Positions 40,676-48,972 of a stretch of 64,000 bases of DNA are shown piece after piece. A program made the position numbers and the translations under genes. Positions within the stretch are counted from its first letter, which is position 1; the number at the start of each line of letters is the position of its first letter. The DNA lies in assembly GCA_963714155.1 (NCBI GenBank), contig OY970236.1, positions 2,170,001-2,234,000 of the forward strand. Reading direction: 5' to 3'. Below the pieces are notes generated by a model. The model did not search any database, was not told the origin of the DNA, and worked only from the letters and a program-made list of their open reading frames with translations. The DNA comes from VRUE01 sp963714155 (GTDB taxonomy: Bacteria; Actinomycetota; Thermoleophilia; Solirubrobacterales; 70-9).

Positions 40676-41905
40676 GTGCCAATTCAGCCCCGACACCTCC
40701 TTCCCGCCGTCCTCGTCGCGCTTGCCGCCCTGTTGACGGGCACCACGTTCGCCCTGGCAACCGAGCAGGCAAGCGCCCGCGGCGTCCACACCGGCCTCAG
40801 CAGCGCCCGCAAGCTGGCCAAGCCGAACCGCTGCTCGAAGCAGCTGCCGGCCCGCCGGGCTCGCACGATGTCGCGCCCGCAGCGTCGCCAGCTGATCCGC
40901 CGCCGCCAGCGAGGCTGCCAGCCCGCCCAGGCCAGCGGCGTCGGCGCGCCGCTCTACTGGGGGGCGACGATCGGTGACCAGATCACCGGCGAGCAGGCTC
41001 CCTGGGACATGGACGCGGTCTCCCGCTTCGAGGGCATGGCCGGCAAGGGCGTCTCGATGGTCAACTTCTTCGCTCCCTTCGCCAACTGCGGCGGCTCCAA
41101 GTGCTCGTACTACAAGTTCCCCGGCGACGTGATGGAAGACATCCGCGAGCACGGCTCGATCCCGGTCTTCAGCTGGAGCTCGCAGTCGATCCCCTCCAAC
41201 CTCAACGAGCCCGACTTCCAGCTCGGTGACGTAATCGAGGGTGACTACGACTCCTTCATCCGCGAATTCGCCGAAGACTCCCGCGACTGGGGCCACCCCT
41301 TCTTCCTCCGTTTCAACTGGGAGATGAACGGCAACTGGTTCCCCTGGTCGGAGGGCGTCAACGGCAACCAGTCCGGCGAGTACGTCGCCGCCTGGCGCCA
41401 CGTGCACGACATCTTCACCGCGGTCGGCGCCGACAACGTCAGCTGGGTCTGGTGCCCGAACGTCGACCCCGACCACAAGCTGCAGAGCGGCCTCACCGAG
41501 AACTACCCCGGCGACGAGTACGTCGACTGGACCGGCCTCGACGGCTACAACTGGGGCCCGAGCAAGGGCGGTTGGACCAGCTTCTCCGACCTCTACAGCA
41601 CCACCTACCGCGAGATCACCGAGACGATCGCGCCCGGCAAGCCGCTGATGATCGGCGAGATGGGCGCGACCGAGAACGGTGGCTCGAAGGCGAGCTGGAT
41701 CAGCGAGGCGCTGGCTGAAATTCCCACCGCCTTCCCCAGCATCCGCGCGATGCTCTGGTTCGACACCTTCGACGACGGCATGGACTGGCCGATCGAGACC
41801 TCTGCCAGCGCCACCGGCGCTTTTGCCGCCGGAGTCGGCGCCCCGGCCTACCAGAGCAACTCCTACGCCGACCTGCCCGCCGGCGCGATCGCACCCCCCG
41901 CCTGA
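40676..41905 (+). CDS. Secreted GH26 glycoside hydrolase (array copy 2)
   Basis: The 409-residue protein starts at GTG 40676. A signal peptide spans about residues 1-28. A short Arg/Lys/Gln-rich basic segment (about 40-85, RRARTMSRPQRRQLIRRRQRG) replaces the Pro-rich linker of copy 1 and could bind an acidic polymer. The GH26 domain starts at LYWGATIGDQITGEQAPWDM. The acid/base Glu is in FFLRFNWEMNGNWFPW and the nucleophile Glu in LMIGEMGATENGG. The end is ASYAD...AIAPP without an anchor. Nearest relatives are its array neighbours. Confidence 0.9.
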   Translation: MPIQPRHLLPAVLVALAALLTGTTFALATEQASARGVHTGLSSARKLAKPNRCSKQLPARRARTMSRPQRRQLIRRRQRGCQPAQASGVGAPLYWGATIGDQITGEQAPWDMDAVSRFEGMAGKGVSMVNFFAPFANCGGSKCSYYKFPGDVMEDIREHGSIPVFSWSSQSIPSNLNEPDFQLGDVIEGDYDSFIREFAEDSRDWGHPFFLRFNWEMNGNWFPWSEGVNGNQSGEYVAAWRHVHDIFTAVGADNVSWVWCPNVDPDHKLQSGLTENYPGDEYVDWTGLDGYNWGPSKGGWTSFSDLYSTTYREITETIAPGKPLMIGEMGATENGGSKASWISEALAEIPTAFPSIRAMLWFDTFDDGMDWPIETSASATGAFAAGVGAPAYQSNSYADLPAGAIAPPA

Positions 41906-41912
41906 GCCGACT

Positions 41913-41924
41913 GGACGTTTGTCC
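41913..41924. promoter_or_regulatory. Palindromic site GGACGTTTGTCC upstream of GH26-3
   Basis: GGAC-GTTT-GTCC is the exact reverse complement of the GGACAAACGTCC upstream of GH26-1. It lies 37 nt before the TTG start, in the short gap after GH26-2. Confidence 0.5.
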
Positions 41925-41960
41925 TAGACTGCTCTCTCCCAAGCAGGAGGAGAGGGCAGC

Positions 41961-43376
41961 TTGCGGCTTCGGTCCCCAGCACAGATCGCCAGCATCCTTC
42001 TCGTCGCTTGTGCGTTCTGCCTAATCGGCGGTGCGCTGGCAGCGGGGGGAGGAACAAAGAAACAAGGTTCGCGCCTCAAGGGCGCCAGCGTCGACCAGCA
42101 GAAGCTGGTCCAGCGCCACCGTGCCCGCGCCAAGCAGCGCGCGACCCTCGCCCGCCACCATCGCAAGCGCCAGGCCGGGCCACCACTGGGCAAGTCAAAG
42201 ACGGTCCGCCGAGCGCCGCGCAGAGGCCTGGCCGCCCGGGTAGCGGTGGGCGCAAGGCACGATGCGAGTGAGACCACGGCCACGGTCGTCGAGCCACAAA
42301 CGCCGACGGCGACGACGATGACAGCCTCCAACTCAAATCCATCATCACCCACTACCCCAGGCGCACCGGTCAGCTTGCCCAACCCCACCCCACCCGGCGA
42401 AAGCGCCGCGCCGGCGCTCTACTGGGGCGCCTCGATCGGCAGTCAGCTGACCGGAGTGCAGGCGCCGTGGGACATGGGCGCCGTGACCCGCTTCGAGCAG
42501 ATCGCCGGCAAGCAGGTATCGCTGGTCAACTTCTTCGCCCCCTTCGCCAACTGCGCCTCGACCCCGTGCTCGTTCTACCCCTTTCCGACCGGGCCGATGG
42601 AGAGGATTCGCACCTACGGCGCGATCCCGGTCTTCAGCTGGAGCTCGCAGTCGATCCCCTCGACCAGGGTCGAGCCCAACTTCCAGCTCTCCGACGTGAT
42701 CGCCGGCCGCTACGACTCCTACATCCGCGAATTCGCCGAAGACGCGCGCGACTGGGGGTATCCCTTTTTCCTCCGCTTCAACTGGGAGATGAACGGCAGC
42801 TGGTTCCCCTGGTCGGAGGGTGTGAACGGCAACCAGCCCGGCGAGTTCGTCGCCGCCTGGCGCCACGTGCACGACATCTTCGGCGCGGTCGGCGCTCACA
42901 ACGTGACCTGGGTCTGGTGCCCCAACGTCGACCCCGACGGCATCTTCCACGATCTCGGCTCGCTCTACCCCGGCGACGCCTACGTCGATTGGACCGGTCT
43001 CGACGGCTACAACTGGGGCCTCAACCCGGCCAAGCCCGACCGCTGGCGCAGCTTCAACGATCTCTTCAGCACGACCTACAGCCGCGTCGCCGACGTCGTC
43101 GCCCCCAGCAAGCCGATGCTGATCGGCGAGATCGGCTCCACCGAGCAAGGTGGCTCAAAGGCGAACTGGATTGAGGAAGCCCTGACCGCGATCCCCACCA
43201 GCTATCCGAAGATCCGCGGCCTGCTCTGGTTCGACACCTACGACGACGGCATGGACTGGCCGATCGAGACCTCGGCCAGTTCGGCCGGGGCCTTCGCCGA
43301 GGCGATCCAAAGCCCCGCCTACGTCGCCGAAGGTGAACCCGAACTGAGCGAAGGGGCGATTACGCCTCCAGATTGA
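41961..43376 (+). CDS. Secreted GH26 glycoside hydrolase (array copy 3)
   Basis: The 471-residue protein starts at TTG 41961, with AGGAGGAGAGGG just upstream deciding the start. A signal peptide spans about residues 1-28 (ILLVACAFCLIGGALA). A basic region and a Thr/Ser/Asn/Pro-rich linker (about 90-150) precede the GH26 domain from LYWGASIGSQLTGVQAPWDM. Catalytic Glu residues lie in FFLRFNWEMNGSWFPW and LMLIGEIGSTEQGG. The linker composition differs from copies 1 and 2 although the catalytic domain is close, so the linkers have been exchanged or evolve faster. Confidence 0.9.
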   Translation: MRLRSPAQIASILLVACAFCLIGGALAAGGGTKKQGSRLKGASVDQQKLVQRHRARAKQRATLARHHRKRQAGPPLGKSKTVRRAPRRGLAARVAVGARHDASETTATVVEPQTPTATTMTASNSNPSSPTTPGAPVSLPNPTPPGESAAPALYWGASIGSQLTGVQAPWDMGAVTRFEQIAGKQVSLVNFFAPFANCASTPCSFYPFPTGPMERIRTYGAIPVFSWSSQSIPSTRVEPNFQLSDVIAGRYDSYIREFAEDARDWGYPFFLRFNWEMNGSWFPWSEGVNGNQPGEFVAAWRHVHDIFGAVGAHNVTWVWCPNVDPDGIFHDLGSLYPGDAYVDWTGLDGYNWGLNPAKPDRWRSFNDLFSTTYSRVADVVAPSKPMLIGEIGSTEQGGSKANWIEEALTAIPTSYPKIRGLLWFDTYDDGMDWPIETSASSAGAFAEAIQSPAYVAEGEPELSEGAITPPD

Positions 43377-43415
43377 TCGGCGCGCCGATTGCATCCGCGC
43401 CGAATGCATTTATTT

Positions 43416-43433
43416 AGGGCGAACGGTTGCCCT
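43416..43433. promoter_or_regulatory. Imperfect palindrome AGGGCGAACGGTTGCCCT upstream of GH26-4
   Basis: An 18-bp palindrome with one mismatched pair lies 28 nt before the ATG at 43462. It has the same position and symmetry as the GGAC-N4-GTCC sites of the other copies but a different sequence. It may be a diverged operator or serve another regulator. Confidence 0.3.
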
Positions 43434-43461
43434 TTCCTAAACTCCGCCCGCCTCGCAGCCG

Positions 43462-44595
43462 ATGGACATGAGAATGCGAATCCGCCGAACCACCTCAGCC
43501 GTCCTGCCGGGCCTGCTCGCCCTGGCACTTGCCCTCTTCGTTCTCCTCCCCGCAGCCGCCTCGGCCGCCCAGCACAAGTCCCCCGCGCGCCACAAGGCGG
43601 CGGCCAAGAAAAAGCAGCGGCCGCTCTACTGGGGCGCCTGGATCGGTGACCAGCTGACCGGGGAAGAGCCGCCCTGGGACATGTCGGCGGTTTCGCAGTT
43701 CGAAGGCCTGGTCGGTAAGGGTCTCTCGCTGATTGCCCTGGGCTCGCCCTTTGCCGATTGCACAACCTCGCCCTGCAACTTCTACGACTTCCCCACGACG
43801 GCGATGAACAACGTTCACAACTACGGTGCGATCCCCTTCTTCAACTGGGCATCGCAAGCGACTTCCGCGGACCCCGCGGGCGCGACCGTGATGCCGGACT
43901 TCCAGCTCGGCGATGTGATCGCCGGCACCTATGACTCCTACATCCGCGAATTCGCCGAATCGGCGCGCAACTGGGGGCACGCCTTCTTCCTCCGCTACGA
44001 CTGGGAGATGAACGGCAACTGGTTCCCCTGGGGCGAGACGATCAACGGCAACAACCCCGGCGAGTACGTCGCCGCCTGGCGCCACGTGCATGACATCTTC
44101 AGCTCGGTCGGCGCCACCAACGCGACCTGGGTCTGGTGCCCCTACGCCGAGGTCGACCGTCACTTCGCCGATCTGGCGCCGCTCTACCCCGGTGACGAAT
44201 ACGTCGACTGGACCTGCATGGACGGCTTCAACTGGGGCAGCAACCCGACCAACCCCCACACCTGGAAGGGCTTCGAGGACATCTTCACGCCGACCTACAA
44301 CAAACTGGTCAAGCAGATCGCGCCGAGCAAGCCGATCGTGCTCGCCGAGATGGCATCGACCGGACACGGGCGAGCAAAGGCGAAGTGGATCCACAACATG
44401 TTCAACGAACTGCGCACCAACTTCCGCCGCATCCGCGGCCTGATCTGGTTCAACCAGGTCGACCGCGGCGTCGACTGGCCGCTGGAGACCTCGCAGGCCG
44501 CCGCGCGCGCTTTCTCCAAAGGAATCCGCAAACGTGGCTTCAAGGGCAACGGCCAGGCCGCGGTAGTGGCGAGCCCGATCCGGCCACCCGGTTGA
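43462..44595 (+). CDS. Secreted GH26 glycoside hydrolase (array copy 4)
   Basis: The protein has 377 residues from the ATG at 43462 (in-frame ATGs at 43468 and 43474 are alternatives). A signal peptide spans about residues 10-36 and a short Lys/His-rich segment about 38-53. The GH26 domain runs from PLYWGAWIGDQLTGEEPPWDM. The acid/base Glu is in FFLRYDWEMNGNWFPW and the nucleophile Glu in IVLAEMASTGHG. Changes against copies 1-3 include RYDWEM for RFNWEM, WTCMDGFNWG for WTGLDGYNWG and loss of SIPS in the aromatic SWSSQSIPS loop. These suggest altered substrate contacts. Confidence 0.9.
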   Translation: MDMRMRIRRTTSAVLPGLLALALALFVLLPAAASAAQHKSPARHKAAAKKKQRPLYWGAWIGDQLTGEEPPWDMSAVSQFEGLVGKGLSLIALGSPFADCTTSPCNFYDFPTTAMNNVHNYGAIPFFNWASQATSADPAGATVMPDFQLGDVIAGTYDSYIREFAESARNWGHAFFLRYDWEMNGNWFPWGETINGNNPGEYVAAWRHVHDIFSSVGATNATWVWCPYAEVDRHFADLAPLYPGDEYVDWTCMDGFNWGSNPTNPHTWKGFEDIFTPTYNKLVKQIAPSKPIVLAEMASTGHGRAKAKWIHNMFNELRTNFRRIRGLIWFNQVDRGVDWPLETSQAAARAFSKGIRKRGFKGNGQAAVVASPIRPPG

Positions 44596-44615
44596 TCGGA
44601 ACGGCCGCAGCTTCC

Positions 44616-44629
44616 GTACCGAAAGGTAC
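44616..44629 (+). terminator. Short GTACC-GAAA-GGTAC hairpin between GH26-4 and GH26-5
   Basis: A 5-bp stem with a GAAA tetraloop lies 20 nt after the GH26-4 stop and 34 nt before the GH26-5 ATG. There is no T-run, so it may be an attenuator, an RNA-stabilising hairpin or chance. Confidence 0.25.
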
Positions 44630-44662
44630 CTGCCAGATGCCCGAGCGCAGAAGCTAAGCCGG

Positions 44663-45751
44663 ATGGCGGGGGTTAATAAGACTATGAAGAGCTCTGTCTT
44701 CAGATCCTGCTTGGCGATCCTGGCGCTGCTATTTGTCGTGGCCGCACCCGCCGCGCAGGCCAAGGGCGCCTCGAAGCCGCCGCCACCACCGCTCTACTGG
44801 GGCGCCCAGATCGGCGATCAGCTGACCGGCGAAGCCGCGCCCTGGGACATGAACGCGCTCGCTGCCTTCCAGAGCATGGCCAAGAAGCCGCTCTCGCTGA
44901 TCTCCTTCTCGGCTCCGTTCGCCCAATGCGAGGGCTCGGACTGCCTCTACATCAACTTTCCCCTGACGCCAATCGAAAACGCCCGTAACTACGGCGCGGT
45001 TCCCATCTTCAGCTGGAGCACCTCCTCGACGCCCGAAGAGGGCCCGCAGCGACCCTGGAAGCTCTCCACGGTCATCGACGGCACCCACGACGCCTACATC
45101 CGCCAGTTCGCCGAAGCGGCCAAGACCTGGGGGCACCCCTTCTTCCTGCGGTTCAACTGGGAGATGAACGGCTTCTGGTTCCCCTGGTCCGAAGGCGTCA
45201 ACGGCAACAAGAAGGGCGAGTACGTCGCCGCCTGGCGCCACGTGCACGACATCTTCAGCGCGGTCGGCGCCCACAACGCCAGCTGGGTCTGGTGCCCGAA
45301 CGTCGACTTCACCCGCAAACTGATCCCGCTCAACCAGGTCTACCCCGGCGCCGACTACGTCGACTGGACCTGCCTCGACGGCTTCAACTGGGGCAAGCGC
45401 GCCGACTCGGCCGGCTGGCAGAGCTTCAACCAGGTCTTCCACGAAACCTACAAGCGGGTGGTGAAGCTCGCCCCCGACAAGCCAATGCTGCTCGGCGAGG
45501 TCGCCTCCAACGAGATCGGCGGCTCCAAGCCGGCCTGGATCAAGAACATGCTGCGCGAAGTGCCCCGCTACAAGAAGGTCCGCGGCCTGGTCTGGTTCAA
45601 CGTCAAGGACCGCAACACGCACTGGCCCCTGGAGAGCTCCAGCAAGGCCTCTGCGGCCTTCGCCAAGGGAATCGCGCGCAGCGTCTACCGGCCCAACGAA
45701 TTCGGCACGCTCGCAACCAGCAGCCCGATTCCGCCGCCCAGCTGGCCCTGA
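44663..45751 (+). CDS. Secreted GH26 glycoside hydrolase (array copy 5)
   Basis: The protein has 362 residues from the ATG at 44663. The ATG at 44684 (MKSSVF) sits after a GGGGG site and may be the real start. A signal peptide ends near AAQA, followed almost directly by the GH26 domain (PLYWGAQIGDQLTGEAAPWDM), so no linker is present. The acid/base Glu is in FFLRFNWEMNGFWFPW. The nucleophile Glu is in LLGEVASNEIGG. It shares the WTCLDGFNWG variant with copy 4, so these two form a subgroup. Its last residues SSPIPPPSWP reappear in a remnant at 47928-47975. Confidence 0.9.
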   Translation: MAGVNKTMKSSVFRSCLAILALLFVVAAPAAQAKGASKPPPPPLYWGAQIGDQLTGEAAPWDMNALAAFQSMAKKPLSLISFSAPFAQCEGSDCLYINFPLTPIENARNYGAVPIFSWSTSSTPEEGPQRPWKLSTVIDGTHDAYIRQFAEAAKTWGHPFFLRFNWEMNGFWFPWSEGVNGNKKGEYVAAWRHVHDIFSAVGAHNASWVWCPNVDFTRKLIPLNQVYPGADYVDWTCLDGFNWGKRADSAGWQSFNQVFHETYKRVVKLAPDKPMLLGEVASNEIGGSKPAWIKNMLREVPRYKKVRGLVWFNVKDRNTHWPLESSSKASAAFAKGIARSVYRPNEFGTLATSSPIPPPSWP

Positions 45752-45772
45752 GCTGACCCCCAGCGGATGGCC

Positions 45773-45897
45773 GTGGCGGTGGCCCTCTCCGGGAATTGAT
45801 ATCGCACGCGACAATCTGCCAGCGCGGCTTCGCCGCGCCTAGAAACTCGAGTGCAGCGGCTGCCTGCGGCAACATTCCCGGAAAGGCCCACCGCCAC
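45773..45897 (+). repeat. Variable-stem structured element, copy 1
   Basis: The arms 45773-45796 and 45874-45897 (24 nt) pair with two mismatches and end inward in GGGAAT/ATTCCC. The 77-nt core begins TGATATCGCACGCG and ends CGGCAAC. It includes the internal hairpin GCGCGGC-TTC-GCCGCGC (45822-45838). The core is clearly homologous to the copies at 48973, 56621 and 56892. The outer arms are not. It sits 3' of GH26 copy 5, between convergent genes. Confidence 0.85.
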
Positions 45898-45956
45898 GCC
45901 TTCCAAGGGACACAAGCTCAGCACCGATGAAGCTCGCGCAGCCCCGGGTCTATCCA

Positions 45957-47828
45957 CTACGGATTCCAGAAGAAATGCCGGACGCTCCCATCATTTTTCA
46001 GAGCCACCACGTCAGTCCTCGTATTCGACCAGGACACAGCTCCGGGCCCGGATATCAATGGGCCATCCCCGACGACGTGCCAACCGCCCCAAACGCCGCT
46101 GTAAGAGTCGTTCCAGAGGGCGTTGTCCCATCCCTTCGCGAACACGTCGAGATAGCCCGGACCGAGCGACGAGATATCTGGATCGGAGGCCACCGATCCG
46201 CCCAGGCTTCCCAGGCTCCAGCCGAATCCATTCCACGCCCACTGCCAGACGGCGTTGTCACTCCCACGGGCGACCACGTCGATCCGGTTGGGACCCCAGG
46301 ACACAGCGCCAGGGCCTCCGGCCATCGAGCCGCCCAGGCTCTGCCAGCCGCTCCAACCTCCCCCGCTGTACCACTTGTGCCAGAGCGCGTTGTCACCGCC
46401 CCTCACAAAGACATCGAGCTGACCCGGGCCCTGCGAGGAGATCTCCGGGGCGGATTCGATTGACCCACCGAGGCTCTCGACGCTCCAGCCGGATCCATTC
46501 CACGCCCAGTGCCAGACGGCGTTGTCACCCCCTCGGGCCACCACGTCGATCCGGTTGGAACCCCAGGACACGGACGCCGGCCCCGAGGTGAGGCCGCCAC
46601 CGAGACTCTGCCAACCGCTCCAGCTCGTCCCGCTGTACCAGTTGTGCCAGAGCGCGTTATCCGAGCCCCTGGCGAAGACGTTGAGCAGGCCCGGACCCTG
46701 GGAGGAAATCGTCGGGTCGCCAACTAGACCTCCACCCAGGCTGTCGTAGGGCCAGTTCGTCGGTGCCGGCCAGATAGGCGCCCCAGCCTGTTGCTGAAAC
46801 TCCCACCAGGACTGTCGATATTTGCCGCTAAGATCGCGCAGGCCACAGTGGTAGTCCCATTTTTCGTTGTTTATGTCCCTGGCCGCATGCCAGGTCAGGG
46901 CCTGGATGTTGTAGGTGCCAGCGTTGCTTTTTACCCAATTGAAGCTCTGTTTCAGCAGGGAAGCCTGAGTAGGCGCATCGACGAGGGACTGTCCTGTTCC
47001 CGCCACCGGCCAGCCGAGCTCGGTTATCCACAGGGGTTTGCTCGAGCCCTGTGACTGACCGTTCAAGACTTTCCGGATTGTGGTCACCTCTTTGGTGAAT
47101 TCCGAAATCTGTGACCCCAGCGAGAAACCGTAGGGATGAATTGCAACACCACCGACCTCAGAAGCAATGCCGGGTGCTTTGTAGAGAGCCGAAACATAGG
47201 CTTCCATCCCCGCTTCGTTCCAAGCCCCTAGGTAGAGGCCTCCTACCAGCGTTTGCGCACTAGGCTGGACTAAGTGAATGGCATGTGAGGTGAAGCGGAA
47301 GAATTCGCCGAATTTTTGGGCTTCTGCCTGACTAACAACCGGGTTTTTGGGGTCCTCTTTGGCGGGCGTGTATTCCGCCAAGTTGGGCTCATTCCATATC
47401 TCCCAAGTAGTGACCGGCTTGGCGTAGGAGGCCTTGTCTTTCCAAAATTCCCCGCCCGGCTTATACCTTTCAACCGTGCTTTTGACCCATGAATTCCAAT
47501 CTCCGTAGCTAGGCAGAGGGTATTCGGGCCCCCACATGAGATAGGGAAGGATGGTGATGCCGCGTTTGGCGGCGCGATCAAAAAGCAGATCGTAGTAGCC
47601 CAAGCTATTCGAGTGATCTATTTGCACGCGGAGATAGGCCGCACCAGAGTGCTGCACGTTTTCCAGTTCTTCTTCGCTCATGGTTGTGCCAATGTCTCCA
47701 CTCCACTGCAGGCCAAGCGAGAGAGCAGATGCACCTGAGGCCACCGCCAAGAGCAAGGCGGTGGCGGCTAGCAGTGCAACGGCTAGCCGTTGCAGGCGAA
47801 GCTTCACGGAAGGCATAGCGAAACGCAA
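45957..47828 (-). CDS. Secreted glycosidase (clan GH-A, GH39-like) with C-terminal PLL-type beta-propeller
   Basis: The start is probably TTG at 47828, about 7 nt after GGGAGAG, giving 623 residues; longer ATG versions begin at 47873 or 47897. A signal peptide (about 15-40) is followed by a TIM-barrel hydrolase to about residue 370. The acid/base Glu is in VTTWEIWNEPNLAEY and the nucleophile Glu in PLWITELGWPVAG. Residues about 375-623 hold repeats of the type 'LGG...SxPxISSQGPGxLDVFxRGxDNALWHxWYSG', the fucose/PLL-lectin propeller unit, which probably binds glycans. Codon use in the hydrolase half is noticeably less GC-rich than in neighbouring genes. This suggests horizontal acquisition. 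Confidence 0.83.
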   Translation of the reverse strand: MRFAMPSVKLRLQRLAVALLAATALLLAVASGASALSLGLQWSGDIGTTMSEEELENVQHSGAAYLRVQIDHSNSLGYYDLLFDRAAKRGITILPYLMWGPEYPLPSYGDWNSWVKSTVERYKPGGEFWKDKASYAKPVTTWEIWNEPNLAEYTPAKEDPKNPVVSQAEAQKFGEFFRFTSHAIHLVQPSAQTLVGGLYLGAWNEAGMEAYVSALYKAPGIASEVGGVAIHPYGFSLGSQISEFTKEVTTIRKVLNGQSQGSSKPLWITELGWPVAGTGQSLVDAPTQASLLKQSFNWVKSNAGTYNIQALTWHAARDINNEKWDYHCGLRDLSGKYRQSWWEFQQQAGAPIWPAPTNWPYDSLGGGLVGDPTISSQGPGLLNVFARGSDNALWHNWYSGTSWSGWQSLGGGLTSGPASVSWGSNRIDVVARGGDNAVWHWAWNGSGWSVESLGGSIESAPEISSQGPGQLDVFVRGGDNALWHKWYSGGGWSGWQSLGGSMAGGPGAVSWGPNRIDVVARGSDNAVWQWAWNGFGWSLGSLGGSVASDPDISSLGPGYLDVFAKGWDNALWNDSYSGVWGGWHVVGDGPLISGPGAVSWSNTRTDVVALKNDGSVRHFFWNP

Positions 47829-47927
47829 GATCTCTCCCTTTGATTGCTCAAGAAACTTGGATTTCTTGATCATTGTTTGGGCGAGAGAATGGGGCAAGGC
47901 CTATAGACAGATGATCTAGATTCGAGG

Positions 47928-47975
47928 GGCACGCTGGCCGCCAGCAGCCCGATTCCCGCACCTTCCTGGCCGTAG
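47928..47975 (+). pseudogene. Remnant of the 3' end of a GH26 gene
   Basis: Read in frame, this 48-bp stretch gives GTLAASSPIPAPSWP followed by TAG. GH26 copy 5 ends GTLATSSPIPPPSWP followed by TGA. Thirteen of fifteen residues match, and the DNA shares CCAGCAGCCCGATTCC. No GH26 sequence is visible upstream of it, where the divergent glycosidase/lectin gene begins. This is best explained as the scar of a sixth GH26 gene truncated by insertion or deletion. Confidence 0.7.
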
Positions 47976-48278
47976 TTCTGCGGCGGGCTTGACGTCGGCC
48001 ACCTCGTCAGCATTGTCGCCGCCGCCAAGCCCAGCCTCGCTGCCTCAGCGGTGCTTCAAGGTCGCAAGCAGCGGTGCCACTTCCGGCACGACTTTGATGA
48101 CCACTCTGGCTCACCCCCTTTGATATGCACAAAGCTTTTTGATTACAACAAAAAGACCCTAGCAATCAAAAGAAGTGGATACCTCCGCTATGGAATGCGG
48201 ATACTTTTCTGTCCAAACGATCAGCCCGTATCGATTCGCGCAATCGAAGTACCGGGAAAAGGCCAGAGAGGAGCTTCC
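47976..48278. other. Intergenic, partly AT-rich region between divergent genes
   Basis: The first 90 nt are GC-rich and may be coding debris (an open frame without a family match). From about 48110 the DNA is AT-rich (TTTTTGATTACAACAAAAAG, AATCAAAAGAAG). It probably holds the promoter of the ArsR-like regulator and perhaps of the opposing glycosidase gene. AGAGAGGAG at 48265-48273 is the regulator's Shine-Dalgarno. No repeat element or RNA gene was recognised. Confidence 0.5.
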
Positions 48279-48947
48279 GTGCCACCGACGAGGAAAGAGC
48301 CGAAAGCCAAAGCTGCGCAGGCAAAGGCAGGCGTCAAGAAGAAGGCAGCGCTCGAACCAGTCGACCAGAGACTGATGAAGGGACTCTCCCATCCTCTGCG
48401 GGTGCAGATCCTGACCCTGATCAACGAGCGGCCGTGGAGTCCCAGGGAACTCCAAAGGGAGCTAGACGAGGGCCTTAGCCAGATCAGCTACCACGTCAAA
48501 GTTCTGCGGGACTTCGAGTTGATCGAACTGGTCAGGACCGAGCCCCGGCGCGGTGCGGTCGAGCACTTCTACTCGCCGGTTCAGCGAATCATCGTCCCCG
48601 AAGGCATGTCGGTCTCCCTGCCCAAATCGGCGCGCTTGGAGATGCTCGGAAAAATCATCCGAGACGCCGAAAAGGACGTGCGCGAGTCGCTCAAAGCCGG
48701 CACTTTCTATGGGCGAGACGACTTCCATGCAAGCTGGACCCCGATGGACCTCGATGAGCAAGGCTGCGCGGAGTTGCATGCCCGGGCCGATGAGTTCCTG
48801 GAAGACATCTTGAAAATTGGGGCCGACTCAACGAATCGCCAAGCCCAGGAGAAAGCCAAGACCGTCCCAGTGTCAGTCGCTGTGTTTGGCTTCCCATCCG
48901 CCCGACCGCCTGGAGCAAAGAGTCCAGCTCATCGGCGCCGCGGGTAA
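48279..48947 (+). CDS. ArsR-like winged-helix transcriptional regulator
   Basis: The GTG at 48279, preceded at 5 nt by AGAGGAG, gives 222 residues. The first 30 residues are Lys/Ala-rich (KEPKAKAAQAKAGVKKKAAL). A winged helix follows at about residues 30-110: MKGLSHPLRVQILTLINERPWSPRELQRELDEGLSQISYHVKVLRDFELIELV, then the wing RTEPRRGAVEHFYSP. The C-terminal 90 residues are helical and acidic with no metal-binding CxC motif, so it probably senses something other than metals. Divergent placement suggests it may control the glycosidase/lectin gene (inference). It and the intergenic DNA before it are less GC-rich than the window average. Confidence 0.82.
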   Translation: MPPTRKEPKAKAAQAKAGVKKKAALEPVDQRLMKGLSHPLRVQILTLINERPWSPRELQRELDEGLSQISYHVKVLRDFELIELVRTEPRRGAVEHFYSPVQRIIVPEGMSVSLPKSARLEMLGKIIRDAEKDVRESLKAGTFYGRDDFHASWTPMDLDEQGCAELHARADEFLEDILKIGADSTNRQAQEKAKTVPVSVAVFGFPSARPPGAKSPAHRRRG

Positions 48948-48972
48948 GCCGCTCGAAATCCCCGGCTAACAA

